The notes beneath the pieces were generated by a model, which searched no databases, was not told where the DNA came from, and saw only the letters and a program-made list of their open reading frames with translations. Positions 32,901 to 40,679 of a stretch of 64,000 nt of DNA are shown piece by piece; positions within the stretch are counted from its first letter, which is position 1, and every line of letters starts with the position of its first letter. The DNA lies in the NCBI RefSeq assembly GCF_900205965.1, contig NZ_OAOF01000003.1, positions 124,001 through 188,000 on the forward strand, written 5' to 3'. Made by a program: the position numbers and the translations under genes. This DNA comes from Lacrimispora amygdalina (GTDB taxonomy: Bacteria > Bacillota > Clostridia > Lachnospirales > Lachnospiraceae).

Positions 32901-33895
32901 TAGGAATAAACCTTTGCCTTTCTGATGATCAGGATAAACACAGGGGCACCTGCAATGGCGGTGATAATGCCGGATTCCAGCTCTCCAGGTCTGCCAAGAA
33001 GACGTCCGGCTACATCAGCAAGAAGGAGAATACAGCTGCCTCCAATTGCAGAGAAAGGAAGAACCTTGTGCATATCAGGACCGAATATGAGTCGCATAAA
33101 ATGAGGAACCATCAGACCGATAAATCCGATGGGGCCTGCTAATGCAGTTGTAGCAGCACAAAGAAGGACTCCTGCCAAAGCAGCCAGACCACGTATTAAG
33201 TTTACTCTCAGACCAAGGCCGGCAGCTGTTTCATCGCCCAGAGCCAGGGTGTTTAAGGAGGAAGCGAGAGAAAAGCTCAGGATAAAGCCTGCCATGAGCC
33301 AGGGGAGAATAATTCTGATATCTTCCCATGTAGCACCGCTGATACTTCCTGTCTGCCAAAAACGAAACTGATCCATAACTTGTGTATTTGGCAGCATAAC
33401 GGTGTTTACCAGAGACTGAAGCGCTGTGCTTGCGGCGGCTCCTGCTAAAGCCAGTTTCATGGGAGTTGCTCCGCCGTAACCTATAAAAGCCAGTCCATAA
33501 ACAAGTATCGCGGTCATGGCAGCTCCTGAAAATGCAAGGAGAATGTATTGATTTCCAGTGCTGATATGAAAGAAAGATATACCGCAGACAACGAAAAGAG
33601 AGGCACCGGTATTCACCCCCAGTATACTGGGATCTGAGATCGGGTTTCTTGTTACAGCCTGCATCAGAGCGCCGGAGATGCTAAGGGCAGCACCTGCAAG
33701 AATACCAAATACAGTTCGTCCGATGCGTGCCTGTACTACTGATCCTGAAAAGTCATAACTTCCATTACCAAGTAGTGTCTGAATAACAGTTAAAATATTT
33801 AATGATTTAGCGCCATAACTGATGGAGGCGAAAGAGCAGGCAAACAGACAGAGAAAACTGAACAGGCTGATTGTAATTAATTTCTTTCTTGTCAT
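32900..33895 (-). CDS. Iron-siderophore ABC transporter permease (FecCD family), first
   Basis: 331 residues with FecCD motifs GALMQAVTRNPISDPSILGVNTGAS and GPIGFIGLMVPHFMRLIFGPDMHKVLPFSAIGG. It forms the inner-membrane channel with the second permease. It overlaps the binding-protein gene by 4 bases. The overlaps along the four genes show a tightly coupled operon. Confidence 0.92.
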   Translation of the reverse strand: MTRKKLITISLFSFLCLFACSFASISYGAKSLNILTVIQTLLGNGSYDFSGSVVQARIGRTVFGILAGAALSISGALMQAVTRNPISDPSILGVNTGASLFVVCGISFFHISTGNQYILLAFSGAAMTAILVYGLAFIGYGGATPMKLALAGAAASTALQSLVNTVMLPNTQVMDQFRFWQTGSISGATWEDIRIILPWLMAGFILSFSLASSLNTLALGDETAAGLGLRVNLIRGLAALAGVLLCAATTALAGPIGFIGLMVPHFMRLIFGPDMHKVLPFSAIGGSCILLLADVAGRLLGRPGELESGIITAIAGAPVFILIIRKAKVYS

Positions 33896-34944
33896 TGTAT
33901 TTTACCATGTGCTTTGGACAACAGATCAAGATACTCGTCAATTTCAGCGGGGATCGATAAGATGGATGGTGTGCAGGCACCTGCAAGTGCAGAATCGTTT
34001 TCAACCAATGCAACTGCCCCGTTTTTAACGGCTGGTATTTCTGACATCAGCGGATCAGCCTTTAATGCACTTAAAAGATTTTCATCACCATATACCACCA
34101 TCATCTCCACATCGCTTAACTTGTCCGCATTTTCACGGCTTAAAGCAATTGAGAAGTCGTTCGTACCTTCTGCCAGTTTCAGGACACTTTCCGGAAATGC
34201 CAATCCCAGATCTGTTAAATAAGCGGCTCTGGGATCTGACGGAAGGTAGACATAAAATGTACTGAAGTCATCGGGACTGATAAAACAGAAAGCGGTTCGG
34301 GTACCTGCCAGCTCCGGATGAGCACTTGTTTTTTCCTGAATCAGCGCCTCTACTTCAGCAACCTTAGATTCTCCTTCCTTTTTCATTCCCATTCCGGCAG
34401 CATTCATGATAGTCTGTTCGCGCCAATAGGTCTGCCATGGAGCCGTAGGATATGATATAACAGGAGCGATCTGACTAAGCATTTCATATTCTTCTTTCGT
34501 CACTCCGGAATAAGAAGCAAGAATTACATCCGGCTGCACATCATTAATCGCCTCATAGTCAAGTCCATCTATATCATCAAACACCACCGGGGTTTCTTGA
34601 CCTGATGCAGTAATGGCATCGGAAGTCCATGGATGAAGTCGGTTCTCTGTTACAAATCCGTAGTTTGCCGCGGATATACCCACAGGGACGATTCCCAGTG
34701 CCAGTGGAGTATCCTGATTTTCCCAGCCGATTGCAGCGATCCTTTCCGGTTTGCTTTCGATTACGGTTTCGCCATATGCGTGAGGAATGACCAGCGGATA
34801 GTCTGAAGCTGAATCGTCAGATGCCTCTTCCGGAATATTGGCTGAAGGCTGTGTTTCAGCCGGTTTTGTATTGCTGCAGGCCGATAAGAAAAATGCTGCT
34901 ATAATTAAGCTGATAGCGCCAGTTAATAGTTGATTTCTTTTCAT
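33892..34944 (-). CDS. Iron-siderophore ABC transporter substrate-binding lipoprotein
   Basis: 350 residues. The N-terminal signal ends in lipobox FLSAC (C ~22) followed by a Thr/Gln/Ser linker. The rest is a class III (FepB/FhuD-like) binding protein: PERIAAIGWENQDTPLALGIVPVG, a long connecting helix (KKEGESKVAEVEALIQEKTS) and two lobes. First gene of the minus-strand iron operon. ATG 34944 follows AAGGAG. The exact siderophore is unknown. Confidence 0.9.
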   Translation of the reverse strand: MKRNQLLTGAISLIIAAFFLSACSNTKPAETQPSANIPEEASDDSASDYPLVIPHAYGETVIESKPERIAAIGWENQDTPLALGIVPVGISAANYGFVTENRLHPWTSDAITASGQETPVVFDDIDGLDYEAINDVQPDVILASYSGVTKEEYEMLSQIAPVISYPTAPWQTYWREQTIMNAAGMGMKKEGESKVAEVEALIQEKTSAHPELAGTRTAFCFISPDDFSTFYVYLPSDPRAAYLTDLGLAFPESVLKLAEGTNDFSIALSRENADKLSDVEMMVVYGDENLLSALKADPLMSEIPAVKNGAVALVENDSALAGACTPSILSIPAEIDEYLDLLSKAHGKIQ

Positions 34945-34970
34945 ATGATACTCCTTATATTTCGTGATCT

Positions 34971-35026
34971 TTAGTTAGCGATGACTAACAAGTATATAAT
35001 TTATCATAGAATAATAAATATGTCAA
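34971..35026 (-). promoter_or_regulatory. Promoter and palindrome of the iron uptake operon
   Basis: On the minus strand, TTGACA (35021-35026) is followed after 17 bp by TAAATT (34998-35003). Just downstream is the perfect inverted repeat GTTAG-N6-CTAAC (34974-34989). The half-sites resemble those of DtxR-type iron boxes, but the spacing is wider than the DtxR consensus, so the regulator is uncertain. Confidence 0.5.
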
Positions 35027-35050
35027 CCAAAGATACTTTAATATAATCGT

Positions 35051-35290
35051 TACCTGGCTGTTTGAGGGAACCATACGGGATAATATTATTTACAGTAAAA
35101 AGGGAGTGACGAATGAGGAGGTGGTAAATGCCTGCAAAACGGTGGGGCTGCATCATTTTATCATGACATTGCCAAATTGGTATGATACAATATTAAATGA
35201 TAAGGAAAGTCTGTCAGAAGGGCTAAAGCAGCTGATCACCATAGGGAATGAAAGACAGAGATATTATTGAAATCGGTAATAATGAGGAAA
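35051..35290 (+). pseudogene. Remnant of an ABC exporter gene (second copy of the 3' end)
   Basis: 35051-35244 aligns without gaps to 30592-30785 of the exporter subunit 2 gene at roughly 90% identity (TWLFEGTIRDNIIYSKKGVT... through LSEGLKQLITI). 35248-35290 then aligns to 30962-31004 (GDIIE.GN.EE). The ~176 bases between, encoding Walker B and the switch region, are missing. Differences are mostly at third codon positions, so this is probably a decayed homologue and not a fresh duplication. It lies just past the iron operon, in the same orientation as the intact gene. Confidence 0.88.
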
Positions 35291-35304
35291 TAAGGAGGCG
35301 TGAT

Positions 35305-35664
35305 ATGAAGTTTTGCTGGACAACTTTACATGTAAAATCTTTAGAGGAATCAATTCGGTTCTATCATGAGATCATCGGTCTTAACATTATAAAACAATTT
35401 GAGACCGGACCGGATATGAAGATCGCGATGCTTGGAGAACAGGGCAATGCGCTGATTGAATTAATCGAACAGAAGGGTATCTCCCTGGAGAGCAGAGGAA
35501 TATCAATTGGATTTGAAGTAGCATCCATTGATGAAGCGATGGAACAGATGAAAAAGAACCACATAGGAATTAAAAGCGGTCCCTTTTCACCAGTTCCATC
35601 CACAACTTTCTTTTTTGTGGAAGACCCGGATGGGATGGAAGTTCAGATTGTGCAGCATGGTTAA
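35305..35664 (+). CDS. VOC family (glyoxalase-like) protein
   Basis: 119 residues with the paired beta-alpha-beta-beta-beta modules of the vicinal oxygen chelate fold. It begins MKFCWTTLHVKSLEESIRFY and ends FFVEDPDGMEVQIVQ, as in lactoylglutathione lyase-like proteins. Candidate metal ligands are H9, E54 and the C-terminal E. Substrate unknown. The start is ATG 35305 with AAGGAGG upstream; an earlier in-frame ATG at 35248 lies inside the exporter remnant. Confidence 0.82.
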   Translation: MKFCWTTLHVKSLEESIRFYHEIIGLNIIKQFETGPDMKIAMLGEQGNALIELIEQKGISLESRGISIGFEVASIDEAMEQMKKNHIGIKSGPFSPVPSTTFFFVEDPDGMEVQIVQHG

Positions 35665-35683
35665 AGAGATGCAAATATAGCTA

Positions 35684-35731
35684 TATAACAAAAGAACCAT
35701 GACACCCCTGTGTCATGGTTCTTTTGTTATA
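35684..35731 (+). terminator. Very strong terminator, 21-bp perfect stem
   Basis: The stem is perfect for 21 base pairs with a 6-base CCCCTG loop. Its inner arms are AAAAGAACCATGACA and TGTCATGGTTCTTTT. Confidence 0.88.
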
Positions 35732-35765
35732 ATAGAAGAAAAATAGAAGGTGAGGGTATTATGTA

Positions 35766-36320
35766 ATGGGAGTTTACGAAAAATGTCCTGTATTGGAAAA
35801 TGACAATTATCTGCTGAGGTTTGTTGAATATGGTGATGTTCAGCCTCTTCTGAGTGTCTATAGTGATAAAAAGTCCGTTTCTCTTTTTAACAGTGATAAC
35901 TGTCATGGCGATGATTTTTATTATAAATCTCTGGAACGTATGCAGGAGGCAGTAATGTACTGGATTAAGGAGTATGAGAGAAAAGGTTTTGTACGCTGGT
36001 CCGTCATTGATAAAAAGAGGAATGAAGTAATCGGAACGATAGAGGTATTTCAAAGAAAATCCAGTGATTTTTTTAATCGTTGTTGTCTGTTAAGAATGGA
36101 TTTAAGAAGTGATTACGAGACGGAAAAATGTATTGAAAATCTGTTAGAAATACTTATTAAACCAATTTTTCTCTTATTCAAATGTAAGATTATTGCGACA
36201 AAAGCAACACCTTTGGCAAAAGAAAGAATAAAAGCGTTAAAAAAAATGAAGTTTTATCTGTCGGACTGCATGTTGATAGGACATGACGGTACAAAATATG
36301 GTAATTACTGGGTTTTATGA
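35766..36320 (+). CDS. GNAT-like acetyltransferase
   Basis: 184 residues beginning CPVLENDNYLLRFVEYGDVQPLLSVYSD, the usual start of RimJ/RimL-type GNAT domains, with VRWSVIDKKRNEVIGTIEVF in the central sheet. The usual R/QxxGxG/A acetyl-CoA loop is poorly conserved (LRSDYETEKCIENL), so activity is uncertain. The start ATG 35766 follows GAAGGTGAGG. It precedes the DsbA-like gene by about 100 bases. Confidence 0.6.
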   Translation: MGVYEKCPVLENDNYLLRFVEYGDVQPLLSVYSDKKSVSLFNSDNCHGDDFYYKSLERMQEAVMYWIKEYERKGFVRWSVIDKKRNEVIGTIEVFQRKSSDFFNRCCLLRMDLRSDYETEKCIENLLEILIKPIFLLFKCKIIATKATPLAKERIKALKKMKFYLSDCMLIGHDGTKYGNYWVL

Positions 36321-36426
36321 AAGATTAAAAAGGCTCCCCTTTGCAATTCATGTATTTATCTGTATAATTAAAGTATCTTCTGCCATTGGAAGATACAAGC
36401 CAGGAAAAAGTAAAGGAGCTGAACGT

Positions 36427-37065
36427 ATGATAATAGAAATCTGGTCCGATTTTATCTGCCCTTTCTGTTATATGGGCAAAAAGAAGTTTGAGATGGCGCT
36501 GAATGAGTTTGAACATAAAGATGAAGTAGAAGTCATATATAGAAGTTTTGAGTTGGGTATGTCAGCAGAGTCTGTAAAGGGAAAGGATATTCACCGGGTG
36601 ATTGCGGATAAATATCATATTAGTTATGAAGATGCCAGAGAAAACAATGACAGGATTGTAAAAGCTGCCGCCGAAGTCGGGCTTCATTACCGTTTTGATC
36701 TGTTAAAGCTGAATAGTACTAAGCTGGCTCACGAAATCGTCCAGTATGCAAAAACAAAGGGAAAAGAGAAAGAACTGGTAAACCGGTTCTTCCAGGGATA
36801 TTTTGAAGAAGGTATGGATATTGGAGACAGGGAAGCGCTGCTAAAACATGCGGAGGAGGCTGGGCTTGATATTGCAGATTTAACAGAACAATTGGACGGC
36901 CAGCAGTTAAAGGCAGCGGTGAAAAAAGATGAAGACATGGCTGAGAAATTAAACATAAACGGGGTACCGTATTTTTTAATCAATCAATGGTATGCTGTCT
37001 CAGGTGCTCAGAATCCCGATACGTTTCTTCATGCTTTACAGGAAGCCTATGAATCTGAAAAATAA
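36427..37065 (+). CDS. DsbA family oxidoreductase (FrnE-like)
   Basis: 212 residues from ATG 36427 (AAAGGAG upstream). The thioredoxin-fold active site CPFC is at about residues 11-14 (SDFICPFCYMGKKKFE), a helical insertion follows, and the cis-proline segment is GVPYFLIN. This matches the cytoplasmic FrnE/HCCA-isomerase-like branch of DsbA proteins; there is no signal peptide. Likely a thiol-disulfide oxidoreductase. Confidence 0.85.
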   Translation: MIIEIWSDFICPFCYMGKKKFEMALNEFEHKDEVEVIYRSFELGMSAESVKGKDIHRVIADKYHISYEDARENNDRIVKAAAEVGLHYRFDLLKLNSTKLAHEIVQYAKTKGKEKELVNRFFQGYFEEGMDIGDREALLKHAEEAGLDIADLTEQLDGQQLKAAVKKDEDMAEKLNINGVPYFLINQWYAVSGAQNPDTFLHALQEAYESEK

Positions 37066-37086
37066 AATATCAGTTATATAATATAT

Positions 37087-37138
37087 AAACTGCCAATTAT
37101 ACCGGAGGGAGACCGGTTTAGATTGGCAGTTTCATTTT
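37087..37138. terminator. Bidirectional terminator
   Basis: AAACTGCCAAT pairs with ATTGGCAGTTT around an inner ACCGG/CCGGT stem, between the convergent DsbA-like and HXXEE genes. TTTCATTTT follows on the plus strand. Confidence 0.75.
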
Positions 37139-37149
37139 GACTTAAAAAA

Positions 37150-37671
37150 TTAATGTTCCATCTTCTTGATAAAACCTGCAAATGAATCCATATATTTATG
37201 CAGGAAAGCTACAATTAAGAGCATCATTATAGTACCTGTTACACAGCTTAAAATTAATTGAACTGTTGTAAAAGAAATCATTTTAGCAGAAATCCAAAGC
37301 AGATAAATGCAAATTGGAAGAAACGGAATTGAAGTTGCTACACCTGGGACATAATGCTTGAACTGTAATGACATTTTACAATGTATAACCAGGTGAAATG
37401 TAAAACCAAAAAACAGGCCAAACCATAAAAAGTACCAGTTAAATAAACAGGCAAAGAGCGGTAATGCTGAAAAGATAAAAAACTCAATTACAACGCCGAT
37501 GGAAAATGACGCAGCACTGCGAAAATCAGAAAATGGGACTTTTTTCATTGTTGTATTTTGAAGTTCTTTTTTGTATTTCTTTTTCCACGCCTCTACTAAA
37601 ATTATTTCTTCAAAATCATGAAGCATAAAAATAATTGGGAATAACCAAACGATTGTTTTTAGTGTATTCAT
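37150..37671 (-). CDS. HXXEE domain membrane protein
   Basis: 173 residues with about five hydrophobic segments. The N-terminal MLHDFEEIILVEAW carries the H-x-x-E-E motif that names the family, probably a metal or catalytic site in the membrane. HLVIHCKMSLQFKHYVPG is a second conserved region. Function unknown. Divergent from a TetR regulator 134 bases away, which probably controls it. ATG 37671 follows AAAGGAG. Confidence 0.75.
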   Translation of the reverse strand: MNTLKTIVWLFPIIFMLHDFEEIILVEAWKKKYKKELQNTTMKKVPFSDFRSAASFSIGVVIEFFIFSALPLFACLFNWYFLWFGLFFGFTFHLVIHCKMSLQFKHYVPGVATSIPFLPICIYLLWISAKMISFTTVQLILSCVTGTIMMLLIVAFLHKYMDSFAGFIKKMEH

Positions 37672-37805
37672 AATATATATCTCCTTTCTCCTTCACACTT
37701 GTGACACTTACAGTTTTATAGTATAATCAAAAAAATGGCATTGTCAATAGAAATGGATTAAGTGCTACAATCAACAAAATGTGTGCCAGGAGGAGTAAAA
37801 TTACT

Positions 37806-38357
37806 ATGGTTGAGAAAAAAAAGAATCCGATTGCCGAGCAATCCCGTCAATGGTTGATAAAATCATTATTAGAATTAATGAACGAAAAAAACTACGCAGA
37901 TATTACCGTAACAGAAATTGCAGAACGCGCGCTCTTGTCAAGAAGAACATTTTACAGGCTGTTTAATTCCAAAGAGCAGGTATTACAGCAGTATTTTTTA
38001 GAGATATGTGATGAATATATTGCTTCTTTTCAAAAAGATAAGCTCTATATGCTGGAGCAGATTGTTGAGGCCTTTTTTATATTCTGGGAAAAGAGGATTG
38101 ATTTTTTGCTTATGCTTCAACGAAACCATATGTTCTATTATCTGCTGGAAGAATTAAACGAGATGTTACCTGCTATTCACGATATTGTTCGTGGAAATCA
38201 AAATTTATACGGCAGTGCATTAGAAAAGAAAATAGCTCTTCTCGCTAGTGCAGGTGCTCTTTGGAATATTCTTGCTGAATGGATACAGACAGAAAACCGA
38301 CCATCACCAAAGGAAATATCTGAAATGATGATTCAGGCATTTGTATCTAATTCTTGA
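37806..38357 (+). CDS. TetR family transcriptional regulator
   Basis: 183 residues. The helix-turn-helix YADITVTEIAERALLSRRTFYRLFNSKEQVL is at ~27-57; the rest is the variable ligand/dimer domain. The start is taken at ATG 37806, with AGGAGGAG about 13 bases upstream. A GTG at 37779 is also in frame but poorly placed. Likely regulates the divergent HXXEE gene. Confidence 0.85.
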   Translation: MVEKKKNPIAEQSRQWLIKSLLELMNEKNYADITVTEIAERALLSRRTFYRLFNSKEQVLQQYFLEICDEYIASFQKDKLYMLEQIVEAFFIFWEKRIDFLLMLQRNHMFYYLLEELNEMLPAIHDIVRGNQNLYGSALEKKIALLASAGALWNILAEWIQTENRPSPKEISEMMIQAFVSNS

Positions 38358-38365
38358 AATTAAAG

Positions 38366-38413
38366 AAACTGCCAAATAAGCCGTTGGAAATCTGGCTTAT
38401 AATGGCAGTTTTA
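38366..38413 (+). terminator. Rho-independent terminator
   Basis: AAACTGCCA pairs with TGGCAGTTT and an inner TAAGCC pairs with GGCTTA, followed by TATTT. Confidence 0.75.
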
Positions 38414-38436
38414 TTTGGATAGAGACTTATTAATTC

Positions 38437-39153
38437 TCAGACTATTAATTTAAATTTATCACCGATACATAGCTGTTGGCAAAGAATGGTGATAGTATTT
38501 TCAGAATCATGTACTATACTGTCAATACGTAATAAAGGATAACCTTTAGTGATTTCTAAAGACCTGGCTTCTTTCGGTGTTGCAAATGTTATATCAATTT
38601 CCTTGGAAGAATGCTCTAAAAAAATATTGTACTTGGTTTTCAGGATTTCATAGAGTGAATGGTCATTCAGATTTTCGGAAAACAGGAATGAAAACATTTC
38701 AGGAAACCTGTTTGACTCCAATACCACCGGCTTGGTATCTGCATAGCGGATACGTTCCAATACAATGATTTTTTCATCTGGTTCTAAGTTCATAAGTTCG
38801 ATGTCTTTTGGAGAGGGGTCTTCCAATGCAATTTTAGTGGTTTTAGCCCCGGGTACTGCACCAATTAACCTGCACAATTCTGTAAAACTGATCGCACCAG
38901 AGGAAAGACCTCTCTGCAGTTTTTTTTCAGCAACAAAAGTTCCTTTCCCGGTTTTTCGTTCTAAATAGCCAAGTTCTGAAAGTCTGGCCAGAGCTTTCCT
39001 TACTGTAACTCTGCTTACATTATATTGTATGCTTAATTCATTCTCTGTAGGAATCCGCGTTCCGGCAGCACGTTCCCCTCGTTCAATTTCATTGCGAAGG
39101 ATATTCTCAAGCTGCTGATAGAGCGGGGTAGCGACTGTACTGTCTAATTCCAT
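38437..39153 (-). CDS. GntR family regulator with UTRA domain (HutC subfamily)
   Basis: 238 residues. The N-terminal winged helix contains TRIPTENELSIQYNVSRVTVRKALARLSELGYLERKTGKGTFV (~28-72). The C-terminal ~165 residues form the UTRA ligand domain that senses sugar phosphates or amine derivatives. It is divergent from the deglycase/transporter operon and is most likely its repressor, equivalent to FraR or FrlR. Its own -35 region overlaps a TTTGTATACAAA palindrome, so it probably regulates itself. Confidence 0.9.
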   Translation of the reverse strand: MELDSTVATPLYQQLENILRNEIERGERAAGTRIPTENELSIQYNVSRVTVRKALARLSELGYLERKTGKGTFVAEKKLQRGLSSGAISFTELCRLIGAVPGAKTTKIALEDPSPKDIELMNLEPDEKIIVLERIRYADTKPVVLESNRFPEMFSFLFSENLNDHSLYEILKTKYNIFLEHSSKEIDITFATPKEARSLEITKGYPLLRIDSIVHDSENTITILCQQLCIGDKFKLIV

Positions 39154-39203
39154 AATATTTCACCTCTGTTTCTTAAAAAAATCCTATTCATAACATTAAA
39201 ATC

Positions 39204-39297
39204 ATTATAATACAATAAGCTACGTTTGTATACAAAAAACTGAGGTTTCCTTTAAAATTATTTAATTCTTGACAAATGTATTATATTGTATTATCAT
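39204..39297. promoter_or_regulatory. Divergent promoters with GntR-type operator
   Basis: Minus strand: TATAAT with TATACA 17 bp upstream drives the gntR gene. That -35 lies in the perfect palindrome TTTGTATACAAA (39225-39236). Plus strand: TTGACA (39269-39274), 17 bp, TATCAT (39292-39297) drives the SIS gene, and TTGTAT half-sites recur around it. The TTGTAT/ATACAA arms match those before the transporter gene. Confidence 0.65.
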
Positions 39298-39346
39298 AAA
39301 CACAGAGATAAAAGATACAAAACAAAACAATAAAAGGAGAAATATC

Positions 39347-40360
39347 ATGACGTATAATAGTACAGATATTAAAAACATTATAGCAGAAATCATTGAAGCC
39401 AAGAAAGAAAAGGGCGGTGTAAAGTCTCTCTATCTGGTAGGCTGCGGTGGATCTCTGGGCGCTCTGTATCCCGCAAAAACATTTATGGAGAATGAAAGTA
39501 CCAGGATCAAATCAGCCTGGATCAGCAGTAATGAATTTGTCCACAGTACACCAAAAGACTTTGGCGAAAATTCCATTATTGTTCTTGCGTGCCATAAAGG
39601 AAATACACCGGAGACGATTCAGGCCGCAAAGCTTGGAAAAGAGAGGGGAGCAGCTGTAATAATTCTTACCTGGCTGGAAGAATCAGAGATTGTTGAGTTT
39701 GGTGATTATATTGTATTGTATTCTTTTGATGCAAGTCCAGACCATCTTGCTGGAGATATCGATTATTCAGGTGAAAAAACTCTATGCGCCTTATATGTAG
39801 CTGTAGAGCTTTTGGCACAGTCAGAAGAAGGATATGCCCATTATGACAAATTTTATGAGGGTGCCGCAATGATCACAACAATCATTCGTAATGCCAGAAA
39901 TCATGTGGCAGACCGCGCATTGGCATTTGCGAGGGCAAGAAAAAATGACAGTGTGATCTATACAATGGGCAGTGGCGCTTCCTATGGAGCTGCTTATATG
40001 GAAAGTATCTGTATATTCATGGAGATGCAGTGGCTGGATTCCAGCTCCATTCATACGGGAGAATATTTCCATGGACCATTTGAAATTACAGATGCTAACA
40101 GGACGTTTATGATCCAAATTTCAGAAGGTTCTACACGTGGGCTGGATGAAAGAGCACTTGTTTTTTTACGGAAATATGCAAAGAATATTGAAGTTCTGGA
40201 TGCAAAAGAGTTGGGATTATCTGTTATTGATGAATCTGTAATTGATTATTTTAATCATTCTTTATTTAATAATGTATATCCAATTTATAACCATGAGCTT
40301 GCAACGGAACGCCAGCATCCATTACCCACACGCCGTTATATGTGGAAGGTGGAATACTAA
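39347..40360 (+). CDS. SIS domain protein, sugar-amine 6-phosphate deglycase-like (FrlB/FraB type)
   Basis: 337 residues from ATG 39347 (AAAAGGAG upstream) with two SIS sugar-isomerase domains: LVGCGGSLGALYPAKTF (~31-47) and TMGSGASYGAAYMESICIFMEMQW (~205-228). Relatives FrlB and FraB split phosphorylated Amadori products (fructoselysine-6-P, fructose-aspartate-6-P) into glucose-6-P and the amino acid. The neighbouring GntR-UTRA gene, Dcu carrier and PfkB kinases support this class. The exact substrate is not known. A terminator separates it from the next gene. Confidence 0.82.
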   Translation: MTYNSTDIKNIIAEIIEAKKEKGGVKSLYLVGCGGSLGALYPAKTFMENESTRIKSAWISSNEFVHSTPKDFGENSIIVLACHKGNTPETIQAAKLGKERGAAVIILTWLEESEIVEFGDYIVLYSFDASPDHLAGDIDYSGEKTLCALYVAVELLAQSEEGYAHYDKFYEGAAMITTIIRNARNHVADRALAFARARKNDSVIYTMGSGASYGAAYMESICIFMEMQWLDSSSIHTGEYFHGPFEITDANRTFMIQISEGSTRGLDERALVFLRKYAKNIEVLDAKELGLSVIDESVIDYFNHSLFNNVYPIYNHELATERQHPLPTRRYMWKVEY

Positions 40361-40381
40361 AATAAAGTATTGCCAAGCTTA

Positions 40382-40428
40382 AGAAAGTCCCGGCATGGAG
40401 AGACTTCTCTATACCGGGACTTTCTTTG
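40382..40428 (+). terminator. Rho-independent terminator
   Basis: AGAAAGTCCCGG pairs with CCGGGACTTTCTTT, with GAGA/TCTC inside, just after the SIS gene. Confidence 0.85.
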
Positions 40429-40521
40429 GGGAAAAATGTATTATAATGTATTTTAGCATTGTGAAAAATATACAAAATAAAATTTAATATTTATACAAAG
40501 TGTAGAAAAAACTAATAACTA

Positions 40522-40564
40522 TTGACAGCGTAACAATAAAAATATAATATTGTATTAGATACAA
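40522..40564 (+). promoter_or_regulatory. Transporter promoter with GntR-type operator
   Basis: TTGACA (40522-40527) is followed by TATAAT at 15 bp or TAATAT at 17 bp. The inverted repeat TTGTAT-TAG-ATACAA (40550-40564) covers the expected start of transcription, and two further ATACAA half-sites follow (to ~40584). The rest of this 319-base gap holds the upstream terminator and a ~110-base leader without further visible structure. Confidence 0.65.
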
Positions 40565-40679
40565 AACAATACAAATAGATACAATGAGAACATATCGAAC
40601 GGTTGTTAGTATTACGAATTAATGTGCGCGCATTATTAAGAGAGAAGACAAAATCACTCAACTAAGAGGAGGGTCCATT

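Noticed and set aside
39269..39346. Longer N-terminus for the SIS protein from an upstream in-frame codon
   Set aside because: That start lies inside the promoter -35. ATG 39347 has a proper ribosome site and matches the family.
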